A stretch of DNA of 64,000 nucleotides, taken from the NCBI GenBank assembly GCA_964568805.1, contig CAZMRW010000003.1, positions 47,041 to 111,040 on the forward strand, in the 5' to 3' direction. Shown here piece by piece: positions 47,788-57,167 of the stretch. A model generated the notes under the pieces. It saw only the letters and a program-made list of their open reading frames with translations, was not told where the DNA came from and did not search any database. Numbering within the stretch: position 1 is the stretch's first letter; every line of letters starts with the position of its first letter. The position numbers were made by a program, and so were the translations under genes. Origin of the DNA: CAZMRW01 sp964568805. GTDB lineage: Bacteria > Pseudomonadota > Gammaproteobacteria > Methylococcales > Methylomonadaceae.

Positions 47788-48870
47788 ATGTTTAGGCAAT
47801 TAGCGATGTCTCTTTCCGTTACCTCATTGAGTCCTGCGGCCTTTCAGCAACTGATTCTGGCCTGGTTTGATCAACATGGCAGAAAAGACTTGCCTTGGCA
47901 ACAAGACATTTCGCCCTACCGGGTATGGATATCCGAGACGATGCTTCAGCAAACCCAGGTCGTTACCGTGATTCCATACTTCAACAGGTTTATCGAAAAA
48001 TTTGCCGATGTGGAAGCGTTGGCCAGTGCTCCTGTCGATGAGGTGTTACATCTTTGGTCGGGCCTTGGTTATTACGCACGGGCCAGAAATCTGCACAAGG
48101 CGGCGCAACGCATCGTTGAGATTGGCCGTTTTCCGGATACGCTGCAAGATCTGCTTCATCTGCCCGGTATCGGCTTATCGACTGCCGGCGCCATTATGAG
48201 TCTTGCCTATCATAAAAGGCATCCTATCCTTGACGGCAATGTAAAAAGAGTGCTTGCTCGATTTATAGGTGTGTCCGGCTGGCCGGGCAATGCCGCAGTG
48301 AATAAGCAGCTTTGGACTATCAGCGACGAGCTGACGCCCCTGTCCCGCGTAGCCGATTACACCCAGGCCATGATGGATTTAGGCGCAACCGTTTGTACCC
48401 GAACTAAGCCCGATTGCACATCCTGTCCGGTAAATGCCTATTGTTTTGCCTGCATGACGGCCAATGTATCTTCTTTGCCAACGCCAAAACCCGTGAAGAA
48501 ATTACCGGTCAGGCAATGCGTTTTTTTGCTTTTGGGCAATCATGAAAATCAGATTTTACTTGAAAAAAGGCCGCCTGCCGGAGTCTGGGGAGGCTTATGG
48601 AGTCTGCCCGAATTTGACAGTATCGACGCGGCGTTAAGCTGGTGTTTATGTAACAGCGTTAAGATAGTCAATCGGCAAGAACTGGCCAGGAAACGGCACA
48701 CGTTTTCCCATTACCACCTGGATTATGTGCCTCTTGCAATTCAGACGGACAGCCCTATTAATAATTTAGTGATGGAAGCTGGCCAACGTGTCTGGTATAA
48801 ACCAGGATATGCCTATAATCTGGGGTTGGCCGCTCCGATTAAACTATTGTTACAAAAACTAATCAACTAG
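47788..48870 (+). CDS. mutY: Adenine DNA glycosylase MutY
   Basis: The 360-residue base-excision enzyme removes adenine opposite 8-oxoguanine. The helix-hairpin-helix is LPGIGLSTAGAIMSLAY followed by ILDGNVKRVLARF, which contains the catalytic aspartate region. The iron-sulphur loop has cysteines in the spacing C-x6-C-x2-C-x5-C (VCTRTKPDCTSCPVNAYC). A NUDIX-like C-terminal domain (LLEKRPPAGVWGGLWSLPEF) recognises 8-oxoG. An ATG six codons further on (47806) is an alternative start. Confidence 0.96.
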   Translation: MFRQLAMSLSVTSLSPAAFQQLILAWFDQHGRKDLPWQQDISPYRVWISETMLQQTQVVTVIPYFNRFIEKFADVEALASAPVDEVLHLWSGLGYYARARNLHKAAQRIVEIGRFPDTLQDLLHLPGIGLSTAGAIMSLAYHKRHPILDGNVKRVLARFIGVSGWPGNAAVNKQLWTISDELTPLSRVADYTQAMMDLGATVCTRTKPDCTSCPVNAYCFACMTANVSSLPTPKPVKKLPVRQCVFLLLGNHENQILLEKRPPAGVWGGLWSLPEFDSIDAALSWCLCNSVKIVNRQELARKRHTFSHYHLDYVPLAIQTDSPINNLVMEAGQRVWYKPGYAYNLGLAAPIKLLLQKLIN

Positions 48871-48880
48871 GAGTCAATTA

Positions 48881-49159
48881 ATGCCGAGACTTATTCATTG
48901 CGCAAAACTGGGGATGGAATCAGAAGGATTCGATGAGCCGCCTTTTCCTGGGCCTATGGGTCAGGAAATTTATGAAAAAATATCCAAAAAAGCCTGGCAA
49001 CAATGGTTGGCGAAGCAAACCATGCTTATTAATGAGAATCGACTGGCGAGTTTCGACCCAAAAGCCAGGGCCTTTTTAGCAGAGGAAAGAACCAAGTTTC
49101 TGTTTGAAGGGAATGATGACATGCCGGAGGGTTATATACCGCCCAAGGATCCAGGATAA
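48881..49159 (+). CDS. yggX: Fe(2+)-trafficking / oxidative damage protection protein YggX
   Basis: The 92-residue protein has the complete YggX sequence pattern: LIHCAKLGMESEGFDEPPFP, then YEKISKKAWQQWLAKQTMLI and the C-terminal DDMPEGYIPPK. It protects iron-sulphur clusters such as that of MutY. It lies ten bases after mutY, the conserved pair, and TAGGAG precedes the ATG. Confidence 0.96.
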   Translation: MPRLIHCAKLGMESEGFDEPPFPGPMGQEIYEKISKKAWQQWLAKQTMLINENRLASFDPKARAFLAEERTKFLFEGNDDMPEGYIPPKDPG

Positions 49160-49326
49160 AGTCAATAGGGTTTATACTTTACCTTGGCCGACCGCGTTTA
49201 AAAAACTTAACTTGGTTTATTCTTTTGTACAAAATCGTACACTTTTTTTATTTGGCAATAAATCCCTTTAGTACAAGGCCTATGCCTTCGTGCAGCCGCC
49301 TCATTTTAGTTTAAGAACGAGATTAC

Positions 49327-49992
49327 ATGCGATTATTACTGGTTGAAGATGATGAAATCCTTGGCGATGGGCTGGTAGCCGGTTTGAAAATGGAAGGCTA
49401 TGCTGTCGATTGGCTAACCAATGGCAAGCTTGCCGATGAGGCTCTTAAAATCAATACTTATGAACTGATTGTATTGGATCTGAACCTGCCCGATAGAGAC
49501 GGCCTGGATATTTTGCGAGACCTAAGAAACCGGAAGGATGAAACGCCTGTACTGGTTTTGACGGCAAAAGACACGATAGAGGACAGGGTTACAGGCCTGG
49601 ACAGCGGAGCGGACGATTTTGTAATCAAACCGTTTGATCTCAATGAAGTCTGCGCAAGATTGAGGGCGCTCGCCAGAAGGAATGAAGGCAGAGGCACGCC
49701 TAATATCGAATATAAAGATATCGTACTGGACCCCGCTTCGCATCAGGTCACTTTGCGCAATGAAAAGATAGAATTATCACAGAAAGAATTCGAGATTTTG
49801 AGTTTCTTGATGAGCAACATCGGCAAGGTCGTTTCAAGAGCAAGGCTTGAAGAAAGTCTTTACTCATGGGACTCCGATATTGAAAGTAATACCGTGGAAG
49901 TTCATATCCACTATCTAAGAAAAAAACTCGATCCGGGCATCATTCGTACCGTCAGAGGTGTTGGCTACATCATAGACGCCGATGAAGATTGA
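49327..49992 (+). CDS. OmpR/QseB-type response regulator
   Basis: The 221-residue regulator has a receiver domain (LLVEDDEILGDGLVAGL, phosphoacceptor Asp51 in LIVLDLNLPDRDGL, Lys in DDFVIKPFDLNEV) and a winged-helix output domain (LSQKEFEILSFLMSNIG, then NTVEVHIHYLRKKLDPGIIRTVRGVGYII). Length fits the QseB/PmrA group. Its stop overlaps the kinase start as TGATG, so the two are coupled. The signal and target genes are unknown. Confidence 0.95.
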   Translation: MRLLLVEDDEILGDGLVAGLKMEGYAVDWLTNGKLADEALKINTYELIVLDLNLPDRDGLDILRDLRNRKDETPVLVLTAKDTIEDRVTGLDSGADDFVIKPFDLNEVCARLRALARRNEGRGTPNIEYKDIVLDPASHQVTLRNEKIELSQKEFEILSFLMSNIGKVVSRARLEESLYSWDSDIESNTVEVHIHYLRKKLDPGIIRTVRGVGYIIDADED

Positions 49993-51593
49993 TGAATTAT
50001 TCTCTTCGACACCTGCTACTGGTTACCTTGCTTTCGGCGACGATGCTGATTTGGGGTATTACCACCTATTTCAGCTATAAGTTAACCCGTGATGAAGTCG
50101 CGGATTTGTTTGATGCGGAATTGGCGCAATCGGCAAAAGTGCTGCTAACTTTTGTCGATAGTTTGTTGCGGCAAGGCTCCCTGCCCGAGTATTGGAAGCG
50201 CGACCAGAGCGGAGAATCGGGATATACCTATCCATTGAACAGTAAGTTCGAGAGGAAGCTGGCTTTTCAGCTTTGGTCTGAAGAAAGCGGATTGTTATTG
50301 CATCCGGAAGACCGACCTAAATTTTCGGTAGACGACTTCAACGAAAAAAATGACAACGGCCAGTTATGGAATGTATTTGAAGAGTTTCTGCAAGCTCATA
50401 CATTGCCGCAAAAATACGAAAGAAAAATAGCCTTTCAACTATGGTCAAAAGACAAGGGTTTGTTGCTGCGCTCTGACAGCGCCCCAAAATTTTCATTTTC
50501 TTCGGCACTGCGGGGCTTCAGCTTGGCGACGGTGGATGACGATCTGTGGCATGTTTACAGCATTTCCAATGCCACCGGAAATTATGTCATTCATGTGGCG
50601 CAAAAAGAAGAAATACGTACTGAATTATCCGATGAAATTTCCCACCAGCTGGTTACTCAGTTTCTCGTCGGGCTGCCGATTTTAGGCGTGTTTATCTGGC
50701 TTATTGTAGGTCATTCCTTAAGCCCGATTAATCGCCTCGAGAAATCGATTTCCAAACGAGAGGCAAGCTATCTCAAGCCCCTGAAAATTGCCAAGCTTCC
50801 CAATGAAATGGTGCCTGTCGTCAAAGAGATTAATAATCTGTTTGCGCAACTTGAAGAAGCGTTTGAACATGAGCGCCGGTTTACCGCGGATGCTTCTCAC
50901 GAGTTAAGAACGCCTTTGGCCGGATTGCTGACCCAGGTGCAGGTCGCCTTAAGAACGGACGAAGATGGCGTGCGCAGACAGGCCCTTAAGCGGATTGAGC
51001 AGGCGGTCAATCGTATGACCTACATGGTGCAGCAATTGTTGACGTTTTCCCGCATAGAATCCGGCTCCGAATATTTGGTGAAAGAGCAAATGTCGTTGAG
51101 TAAAGAGATCGTCCAGGTTATTGCGGATATTGAGCCGGAAGCACATAAAAAACGAATTCAAATGGAATATGTTGAAGAAAATGCGCCGTCGATTATAGCG
51201 AACGCGCAATTGATCAATATTTTGATCAGGAATATTATCGATAATGCCATCAAGTATACTCCGACCAATGGCGTCATATTGATCTCACTGACGGCGAAGG
51301 AAAAACTGGTGGAACTGTGCGTTGAAGATTCCGGCCCCGGCATCGCTCCCGAGCAATATGAAAAATCCCTGCAACGCTTTCATCGGTGCATCGAAACGGC
51401 AAATACCGTACAGGGTACAGGGCTTGGCTTTTCGATTGTGCAACGGATTGCCACGAGTCATGGCGCCAAAATCAGTTTAGGGGTTTCCCAGTTCGGCGGA
51501 TTAAAGGTTAATGTGCAATTTCCCTTGCCGAGAAGGAAATCGGATAAAAGGCTGCAGAAGAGACTGGGGATTTTTCCGGTACGAAAAAAATAA
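49992..51593 (+). CDS. QseC-like sensor histidine kinase with duplicated sensor motif
   Basis: The 533-residue membrane kinase has helices at about 8-28 and 222-240, a periplasmic sensor between them, and the H-box RRFTADASHELRTPLAGL (His303). The ATPase motifs are IIRNIIDNAIKYTP, CVEDSGPGIAPEQYEKSLQRF and GTGLGFSIVQRIATSHGAKI. Within the sensor a block of about 28 residues is repeated, at roughly 85-112 and 141-168 (core AFQLWS...GLLL...PKFS), 18 of 28 positions identical. QseC-type sensors normally have one copy. The start is ATG at 49992; a TTG one codon earlier is also in frame. Confidence 0.93.
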   Translation: MNYSLRHLLLVTLLSATMLIWGITTYFSYKLTRDEVADLFDAELAQSAKVLLTFVDSLLRQGSLPEYWKRDQSGESGYTYPLNSKFERKLAFQLWSEESGLLLHPEDRPKFSVDDFNEKNDNGQLWNVFEEFLQAHTLPQKYERKIAFQLWSKDKGLLLRSDSAPKFSFSSALRGFSLATVDDDLWHVYSISNATGNYVIHVAQKEEIRTELSDEISHQLVTQFLVGLPILGVFIWLIVGHSLSPINRLEKSISKREASYLKPLKIAKLPNEMVPVVKEINNLFAQLEEAFEHERRFTADASHELRTPLAGLLTQVQVALRTDEDGVRRQALKRIEQAVNRMTYMVQQLLTFSRIESGSEYLVKEQMSLSKEIVQVIADIEPEAHKKRIQMEYVEENAPSIIANAQLINILIRNIIDNAIKYTPTNGVILISLTAKEKLVELCVEDSGPGIAPEQYEKSLQRFHRCIETANTVQGTGLGFSIVQRIATSHGAKISLGVSQFGGLKVNVQFPLPRRKSDKRLQKRLGIFPVRKK

Positions 51594-51641
51594 CCAAAGA
51601 TTAAAGCCTGTTTTGACGGTAACTAATAGTTTTGCTTTCGT

Positions 51642-52496
51642 CTACGGCTCCTCAATCACGGGATTGACCAGCGCGCCTATTTTTTCAATTTCAATTTTGA
51701 CGGTCTGGCCGGGTTTCAGATACCCGCGGGGCGTCATTTTGACGCCGACGCCAGCCGGTGTGCCCGTGCTGATGACATCCCCCGGTTCCAGGGTCATTGC
51801 CTGCGATAGATAAGCGATCATTTCATAACAGTTAAAAATCATATGGCGGGTATTGGAGTCCTGACGTTTCTCGTTATCGACCCACGTTGTAATAGCAAGA
51901 TTATGAGGATCGCCGATTTCATCGGGAGTGACCAGCCACGGCCCTAAAGGGCCGGAAGTGTCGAATGATTTGCCAATCATCATCGTGGGCGACCGCGCCT
52001 GCCAGTCCCGCACCGAAACATCATTGGCGATGGTAAAACCGGCAATCACCTGATGTGCCCGTTCGACAGGAACATGGCGGCAGCGCTTGCCGATGACAAA
52101 AGCCAGTTCGCCTTCGTAATCCAGTTTTTCGGAAACCTTGGGTCTTTGAATGGCATCGGCATAACCGATCACGCAGGTGCCTTGCTTGCTAAAAAAACTC
52201 GGATAGTCGGGTTTGTCTTTCCCTGTTTCGGCGATATGGTCGGCATAATTGAGACTGATGGCTAGAAACTTGCCGGGTCTTGGCACCGGCGCTTCCAGTT
52301 TAACGTTGCTCAGGTTTAGCCGGTTCTTGCCGCTATCGATTTGCTGCTGCATGGCCGCGAGGGCATTGGCGCCGGCGCTCAGGAATGCGATCATTGTGGC
52401 CGGAATTTCATTGTTGCCGAGGCTGTCGACAACCGCATCATCAATGACTGCGCCCACTCGGGATTGGTTATTATGAGTAAAAGTCACCAGTTTCAT
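51642..52496 (-). CDS. Fumarylacetoacetate hydrolase family protein
   Basis: The 284-residue protein has the FAH fold: KFLAISLNYADHIAETGKDKP, PSFFSKQGTCVIGYADAI, the metal-binding glutamates in LDYEGELAFVIGKRC, ANDVSVRDWQAR and STGTPAGVGVKMTPRGYL. Family members hydrolyse or decarboxylate C-C bonds in acylpyruvates, oxaloacetate or aromatic breakdown products. The substrate cannot be read here. It stands between the kinase (convergent) and rpe (divergent). Confidence 0.92.
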   Translation of the reverse strand: MKLVTFTHNNQSRVGAVIDDAVVDSLGNNEIPATMIAFLSAGANALAAMQQQIDSGKNRLNLSNVKLEAPVPRPGKFLAISLNYADHIAETGKDKPDYPSFFSKQGTCVIGYADAIQRPKVSEKLDYEGELAFVIGKRCRHVPVERAHQVIAGFTIANDVSVRDWQARSPTMMIGKSFDTSGPLGPWLVTPDEIGDPHNLAITTWVDNEKRQDSNTRHMIFNCYEMIAYLSQAMTLEPGDVISTGTPAGVGVKMTPRGYLKPGQTVKIEIEKIGALVNPVIEEP

Positions 52497-52599
52497 TAGT
52501 CGGTTTTTCCGGTATGATTATTAAGTCAGGTATTGTATAACGAAGATTACTGTCAAAAAAAAAGATATAATTAATAACTTTAACCATGAGGATAAGAAA

Positions 52600-53271
52600 A
52601 TGAACGAAAACTGGATTGCTCCCTCCATCCTGTCAGCCAATTTCGCCAAACTGGGCGAAGAAGTCGATAACGTATTGGCCGCCGGCGCAGATATTGTGCA
52701 TTTTGATGTCATGGACAATCATTTTGTACCCAATCTGACCATCGGACCGTTAGTATGTGAGGCGTTAAGAAAACACGGTGTTACCGCCCCGATTGATGTG
52801 CACTTGATGGTCGAACCTGTCGACAGGATTATTCCCGATTTTGCCAAGGCCGGTGCCACCTATATTACCTTTCATCCTGAAGGTTCCATTCATATCGACC
52901 GGACCCTGCAACTGATTAAAGATTGCGGATGTAAAGCAGGACTGGTATTTAATCCGGGCACGCCTTTGCATCACCTGGATTATGTCATGGACAAGCTGGA
53001 CATGATCTTATTGATGTCAGTCAATCCCGGTTTTGGCGGTCAATCATTTATTCCTTCGGCGTTGCCTAAATTGCGCGAAGTCAGAAAAAGAATCGATGAA
53101 AGCGGTTTCAATATCCGCCTGGAAATCGACGGTGGCGTTAACGGTAGCAACATCCGCGAAATTAAAGCGGCTGGAGCCGATACCTTTGTTGCGGGTTCCG
53201 CCATCTTCGGCAAACCCGATTATAAAAAAATAATCGACGAGATGCGTGCCGAAATGGCCAGAGCGGGATAA
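52600..53271 (+). CDS. rpe: Ribulose-phosphate 3-epimerase
   Basis: The 223-residue barrel interconverts ribulose 5-phosphate and xylulose 5-phosphate, needed to regenerate the formaldehyde acceptor in the RuMP cycle. Signatures are APSILSANFAKLGEEV, HFDVMDNHFVPNLTIGP, IDVHLMVEPVD, MSVNPGFGGQSFIP and EIDGGVN. GAGGATAAG precedes the ATG. Here it sits before trpE, as in many proteobacteria. Confidence 0.97.
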   Translation: MNENWIAPSILSANFAKLGEEVDNVLAAGADIVHFDVMDNHFVPNLTIGPLVCEALRKHGVTAPIDVHLMVEPVDRIIPDFAKAGATYITFHPEGSIHIDRTLQLIKDCGCKAGLVFNPGTPLHHLDYVMDKLDMILLMSVNPGFGGQSFIPSALPKLREVRKRIDESGFNIRLEIDGGVNGSNIREIKAAGADTFVAGSAIFGKPDYKKIIDEMRAEMARAG

Positions 53272-53342
53272 CGATCGCTTGTCCGGACTGATCGATATCT
53301 TTTAGTTTTACAGAATGCTCAGAGTGCAGTTGTACCTTGATA

Positions 53343-54830
53343 ATGACTCCAAAACTATTTAATCAATATGCCCGGCAGGGCTTTAATCGCATTCCCGTAA
53401 CCCGGGAAGTGCTGGCCGATTTGGATACGCCGCTCAGCGCGTATTTCAAACTGGCTGACGGCGCCTATTCCTATTTATTTGAATCGGTTCACGGCGGCGA
53501 GCAATGGGGTCGTTATTCCATTATTGGCTTGCCCTGTAAAACCATCATCAAAATTACCGGCAATCAGATCAGTCTGGAAAAAAATGGCGAACAAATAGAA
53601 ACCATCCGTCATGAAAATCCCCTGGTTTGGATTGAACAGTACATGGAGCGCTACAAAGTACCGGATATTGCCGAATTGCCGAGGTTTAACGGCGGCCTGG
53701 TCGGATATTTCGGTTACGAGACGATAGCCTATATAGAGCCGCGTCTCAGGAGTAACGGTAAGCCGGATCCGTTGGGTAATCCCGACATTGTGCTGATGGT
53801 GTCGGAAGAGATGATTGTATTCGATAATCTGTCCGGCAAAATGTTGCTGTTGATTCATGCCGATCCTGAAGAAGAGCAGGCTTATGAACGTGCGCATGCG
53901 AGACTGAATGAGCTGGCCTTAAAGCTGAGGGAAGGGCAGACTCGGCCGGGAAAACATGTGCGTCCCAGAAAGGTTGACGAAGCCGACTTTATTTCCGGTT
54001 TTACTCGCCAGGGCTTTGAACAGGCGGTGCTGAAAGCAAAGGAGTACATTACCGACGGCGACATCATGCAGGTGGTATTGTCGCAGCGGCTGTCCATTCC
54101 CTATACGGCCTCACCGCTCAATTTATACCGGGCCTTGCGTTGCCTGAATCCTTCGCCGTATATGTTTTATCTGAATCTCGACGATTTCCATATTGTCGGT
54201 TCGTCGCCGGAAATTCTGGTCAGACTCGAAGACAATGTCGTGACCGTGCGACCGATTGCAGGCACCCGCCGCCGCGGAGCGACCCATGAACAGGATCTGG
54301 CGCTGGAACAAGACCTGTTGGCCGATCCTAAAGAGCTGGCCGAACACCTCATGTTGATCGACCTGGGCCGCAACGATACCGGCCGTGTCGCAGAAATCGG
54401 CACGGTGCAACTCACCGATAAAATGATCGTCGAACGCTATTCACATGTCATGCATATCGTATCCAATGTTACGGGTCGTCTAAAAGAGGGGAAAAATGCC
54501 TTTGATGTATTGGCGGCCACCTTTCCGGCCGGCACCGTCAGCGGCGCCCCGAAAATCCGGGCGATGGAAATTATCGATGAACTGGAACCTGTCAAGCGTG
54601 GCGTTTATTCGGGAGCCGTCGGCTATATCGCCTGGTCCGGCAATCTCGATACTGCGATTGCGATACGGACCGCCGTCATCAAGGACAACATGCTGCATAT
54701 ACAGGCTGGCGCCGGTATCGTTTACGATTCCGTGCCTGAAAATGAATGGGAAGAAACCATGAATAAAGGACGCGCCATTTTCCGTGCCGTCAGCATGGCC
54801 GAAGCCGGGTTGGAAGGAGAAGAGTTATGA
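53343..54830 (+). CDS. trpE: Anthranilate synthase component I
   Basis: The 495-residue chorismate-using enzyme forms anthranilate with ammonia from TrpG. The N-terminal regulatory region is FKLADGAYSYLFESVHGGEQWGRYSIIG; the catalytic half has IMQVVLSQRLS, VRPIAGTRRRGATHEQD, LLIDLGRNDTGRVAEIGT-like sequence and TFPAGTVSGAPKIRAMEII. I chose the ATG at 53343; a TTG two codons earlier is in frame. Its stop overlaps the trpG start by four bases. Confidence 0.97.
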   Translation: MTPKLFNQYARQGFNRIPVTREVLADLDTPLSAYFKLADGAYSYLFESVHGGEQWGRYSIIGLPCKTIIKITGNQISLEKNGEQIETIRHENPLVWIEQYMERYKVPDIAELPRFNGGLVGYFGYETIAYIEPRLRSNGKPDPLGNPDIVLMVSEEMIVFDNLSGKMLLLIHADPEEEQAYERAHARLNELALKLREGQTRPGKHVRPRKVDEADFISGFTRQGFEQAVLKAKEYITDGDIMQVVLSQRLSIPYTASPLNLYRALRCLNPSPYMFYLNLDDFHIVGSSPEILVRLEDNVVTVRPIAGTRRRGATHEQDLALEQDLLADPKELAEHLMLIDLGRNDTGRVAEIGTVQLTDKMIVERYSHVMHIVSNVTGRLKEGKNAFDVLAATFPAGTVSGAPKIRAMEIIDELEPVKRGVYSGAVGYIAWSGNLDTAIAIRTAVIKDNMLHIQAGAGIVYDSVPENEWEETMNKGRAIFRAVSMAEAGLEGEEL

Positions 54831-55417
54831 GCGCGGTTAAAGTGGTCATGATCGATAACTACGATTCGTTTACCTACAATCTGGTGCAATACTTAGGCGA
54901 ACTCGGCGCCGAGGTCGCCGTCGTGCGCAATGATCAGGTGACGAGCGATGATATCGAGCGCCTTGCGCCCGACAAAATCGTTATTTCTCCGGGGCCCTGC
55001 ACACCCAGGGAAGCCGGTGTCTCGGTCGAGACAATTTTAAAGTTCGCCGGAAAGCTTCCGATCCTCGGCGTCTGTCTGGGCCATCAAAGTATAGGCTATG
55101 CCTTCGGCGGCAATATTATCCATGCGAAAAGCATCATGCATGGCAAAACCTCCAAGGTATACCACCATAATGTCGGCGTGTTTAAAGGTCTGAGTAACCC
55201 CTTTACCGCCACGCGCTATCACTCCCTGGTCATCGAACAATCGACCTTGCCCGATTGCCTTGAAATCACGGCCTGGACTCAGGACGAACAAGGCAACTTC
55301 GATGAAATCATGGGCGTCAGGCATAAAACCCTGGATGTCGAAGGGGTGCAGTTTCATCCCGAGTCGATACTGACCGAACATGGGCATGATCTCCTCCGGA
55401 ATTTTTTGGAGAGGTAA
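54827..55417 (+). CDS. trpG: Anthranilate synthase component II (glutamine amidotransferase)
   Basis: The 196-residue amidotransferase supplies ammonia to TrpE, and may also serve aminodeoxychorismate synthase. The catalytic cysteine is in PILGVCLGHQSIGYAFGG and the His-Glu pair in VQFHPESILTEHG. ATGA overlap with trpE gives coupling. In this genome trpD does not follow directly but lies 2.2 kb downstream. Confidence 0.97.
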   Translation: MSAVKVVMIDNYDSFTYNLVQYLGELGAEVAVVRNDQVTSDDIERLAPDKIVISPGPCTPREAGVSVETILKFAGKLPILGVCLGHQSIGYAFGGNIIHAKSIMHGKTSKVYHHNVGVFKGLSNPFTATRYHSLVIEQSTLPDCLEITAWTQDEQGNFDEIMGVRHKTLDVEGVQFHPESILTEHGHDLLRNFLER

Positions 55418-55546
55418 AAAACGGTACGCATTGCGTACTACCAAGCCTATGGCAGGAGTTTTGAAATCGGTCATTCGTTGTAAAATATCGGCCAGATTAG
55501 CCGTTTAATCATAGCGAGCGATAAAAAGGGATCGAAATACAAAATA

Positions 55547-56071
55547 ATGAGAACTCAAACGAAATGCACCCTGGCTATTTGCGGGTTGTTTATTATCGAA
55601 ATTCTGCCAGTGCCAATTTCTTCGGTATATAGTTTGTATGTCGTCAGAAAGCGTCCCGATTGGCTGCCGGATGTTGTCGACAGGCTCTATGCCGATAAGC
55701 CTGATAAAGACAATATCGGTTCGGGGCAACTCCTACCCGCCGGCCATGATCCAATGGTGACTCGAAAAAATTGCACCATTGCCTTGTTGGTCATGTTTGC
55801 GGTGGATCTGTTAATACCCGTGGTTATTCCGACTGCGCTGTATGTAGTGCGAAGACGTCCTTATTGGTTTAAAAATCTGGTTGCCAGGCTCTATTTCGAT
55901 CAATTAGCGATCGCGGCAACAGAAGCGGATGAAAAACTCGAACTGAAAATTGAAAGCCCGGAAATCCTGGAAGAGATTGAGAAACGGTATGCTGACCTTG
56001 AACAAATGAATCTTGATTATGCTAAATTTTTAAGCAAGAAACAAAGAAGAGGGCATTTCTTGTCAAGATAA
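55547..56071 (+). CDS. Hypothetical membrane protein with internal duplication
   Basis: The 174-residue protein has two similar halves of about 45-50 residues. Each has one hydrophobic span, then YVVR(K/R)RP.W..(D/N)(L/V)V.RLY.D (for example SLYVVRKRPDWLPDVVDRLY and ALYVVRRRPYWFKNLVARLY). A charged C-terminal tail with a possible short coiled coil follows. No family is recognised. It starts the stretch that interrupts the trp operon. Confidence 0.6.
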   Translation: MRTQTKCTLAICGLFIIEILPVPISSVYSLYVVRKRPDWLPDVVDRLYADKPDKDNIGSGQLLPAGHDPMVTRKNCTIALLVMFAVDLLIPVVIPTALYVVRRRPYWFKNLVARLYFDQLAIAATEADEKLELKIESPEILEEIEKRYADLEQMNLDYAKFLSKKQRRGHFLSR

Positions 56072-56138
56072 TGATTGATGAACGTCATTACAGCAGAATC
56101 AATAGACCCATATGTCACATTAAATTAAGGTTTTAGCA

Positions 56139-57041
56139 TTGGCAATACCCGATTTTCAAACCATAATGCGGCCGCTATTAGAATATTTAGCCGATGCCGG
56201 GGTGAAGTCTAATCGCGAGACAATTGACGCGCTTAGCAAGCATTTTCAACTCACGGATGAGGAACTTGCAGAATTACTACCCAGCGGCCAGCAGTCAGTT
56301 TTTACTAACCGTATTGCCTGGGCAAAGGCGCATTTAAAAAAAGCTGCACTTTTGGAATCGCCTTCTCGTGGTCTATACAAGATAACCGCACGAGGTTTAG
56401 AAGCACTGTCTCAAAATAATCAAAAGATTAACTTGAGGTATTTGAAGCAATTCGAAGAGTATAGCTACAGAAATGCCAACAGCAACACCGAAAAACCAAA
56501 TGAAGAACCCAAGACTTCAGAAACATTCACTCCTTTCGAGCAAATTGAAATAGGCTATCAAAGAATACGTGACGATCTGGAAGATGATCTGCTTAACAAA
56601 ATAAAAGAGGCATCACCCCAATTTTTTGAGCGTTTAGTTGTCGAACTCCTGGTCTCAATGGGTTATGGCGGCTCAAGAAAAGACGCCGGCCAAACTATTG
56701 GCCGATCAGGCGATGGTGGAATCGATGGTGTTATTAAGGAAGATCGCCTGGGCCTTGATGTCATTTATATACAAGCGAAGCGCTGGGAAGGCATAGTCGG
56801 ACGACCGGAAATTCAAAAGTTTGCAGGTGCGTTACAAGGACAGCGAGCAAAAAAAGGAGTATTCATTACAACCTCCGGATACACTAAGGAAGCGCAAGAA
56901 TATGTTTCACGGATCGATAATCGAATTGTGCTTATTAGCGGTAAAGAATTAACAAGCATGATGGTTGATTTTGGCGTGGGCGTTTCAAAAGTCGCCAGTT
57001 ATGATGTCATGCGTTTGGATTCAGATTATTTCGAAGAATAA
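56139..57041 (+). CDS. Mrr-type restriction endonuclease
   Basis: The 300-residue protein has an N-terminal winged-helix Mrr_N domain (FQTIMRPLLEYLADAG through SRGLYKITARGLEAL) and a C-terminal PD-(D/E)xK nuclease domain: FFERLVVELLVSMGYGG, the catalytic GRSGDGGIDGVI and IYIQAKRWEG, then FAGALQGQRAKKGVFITTS. It belongs to the modification-dependent Mrr class, which cuts methylated DNA and needs no companion methylase. None is present. The TTG start at 56139 follows AAGG; there is no better ATG. It lies inside the segment separating trpG and trpD. Confidence 0.92.
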   Translation: MAIPDFQTIMRPLLEYLADAGVKSNRETIDALSKHFQLTDEELAELLPSGQQSVFTNRIAWAKAHLKKAALLESPSRGLYKITARGLEALSQNNQKINLRYLKQFEEYSYRNANSNTEKPNEEPKTSETFTPFEQIEIGYQRIRDDLEDDLLNKIKEASPQFFERLVVELLVSMGYGGSRKDAGQTIGRSGDGGIDGVIKEDRLGLDVIYIQAKRWEGIVGRPEIQKFAGALQGQRAKKGVFITTSGYTKEAQEYVSRIDNRIVLISGKELTSMMVDFGVGVSKVASYDVMRLDSDYFEE

Positions 57042-57167
57042 TTTTGGCTAATTTATTTACTCCTTATTTTTGAAGAAAGTAAAAAGTAGCCTCAATGCAA
57101 CGTAGCGGAATCGAGGAAATAAACAATTAATCCGATCCACCAACATATACCGTTTTTGAGGTAAGTT

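Noticed and set aside
55424..55438. GTACGC-ATT-GCGTAC hairpin after trpG
   Set aside because: No T-tract follows and the stem is only six bases; too weak to call a terminator or an attachment site.
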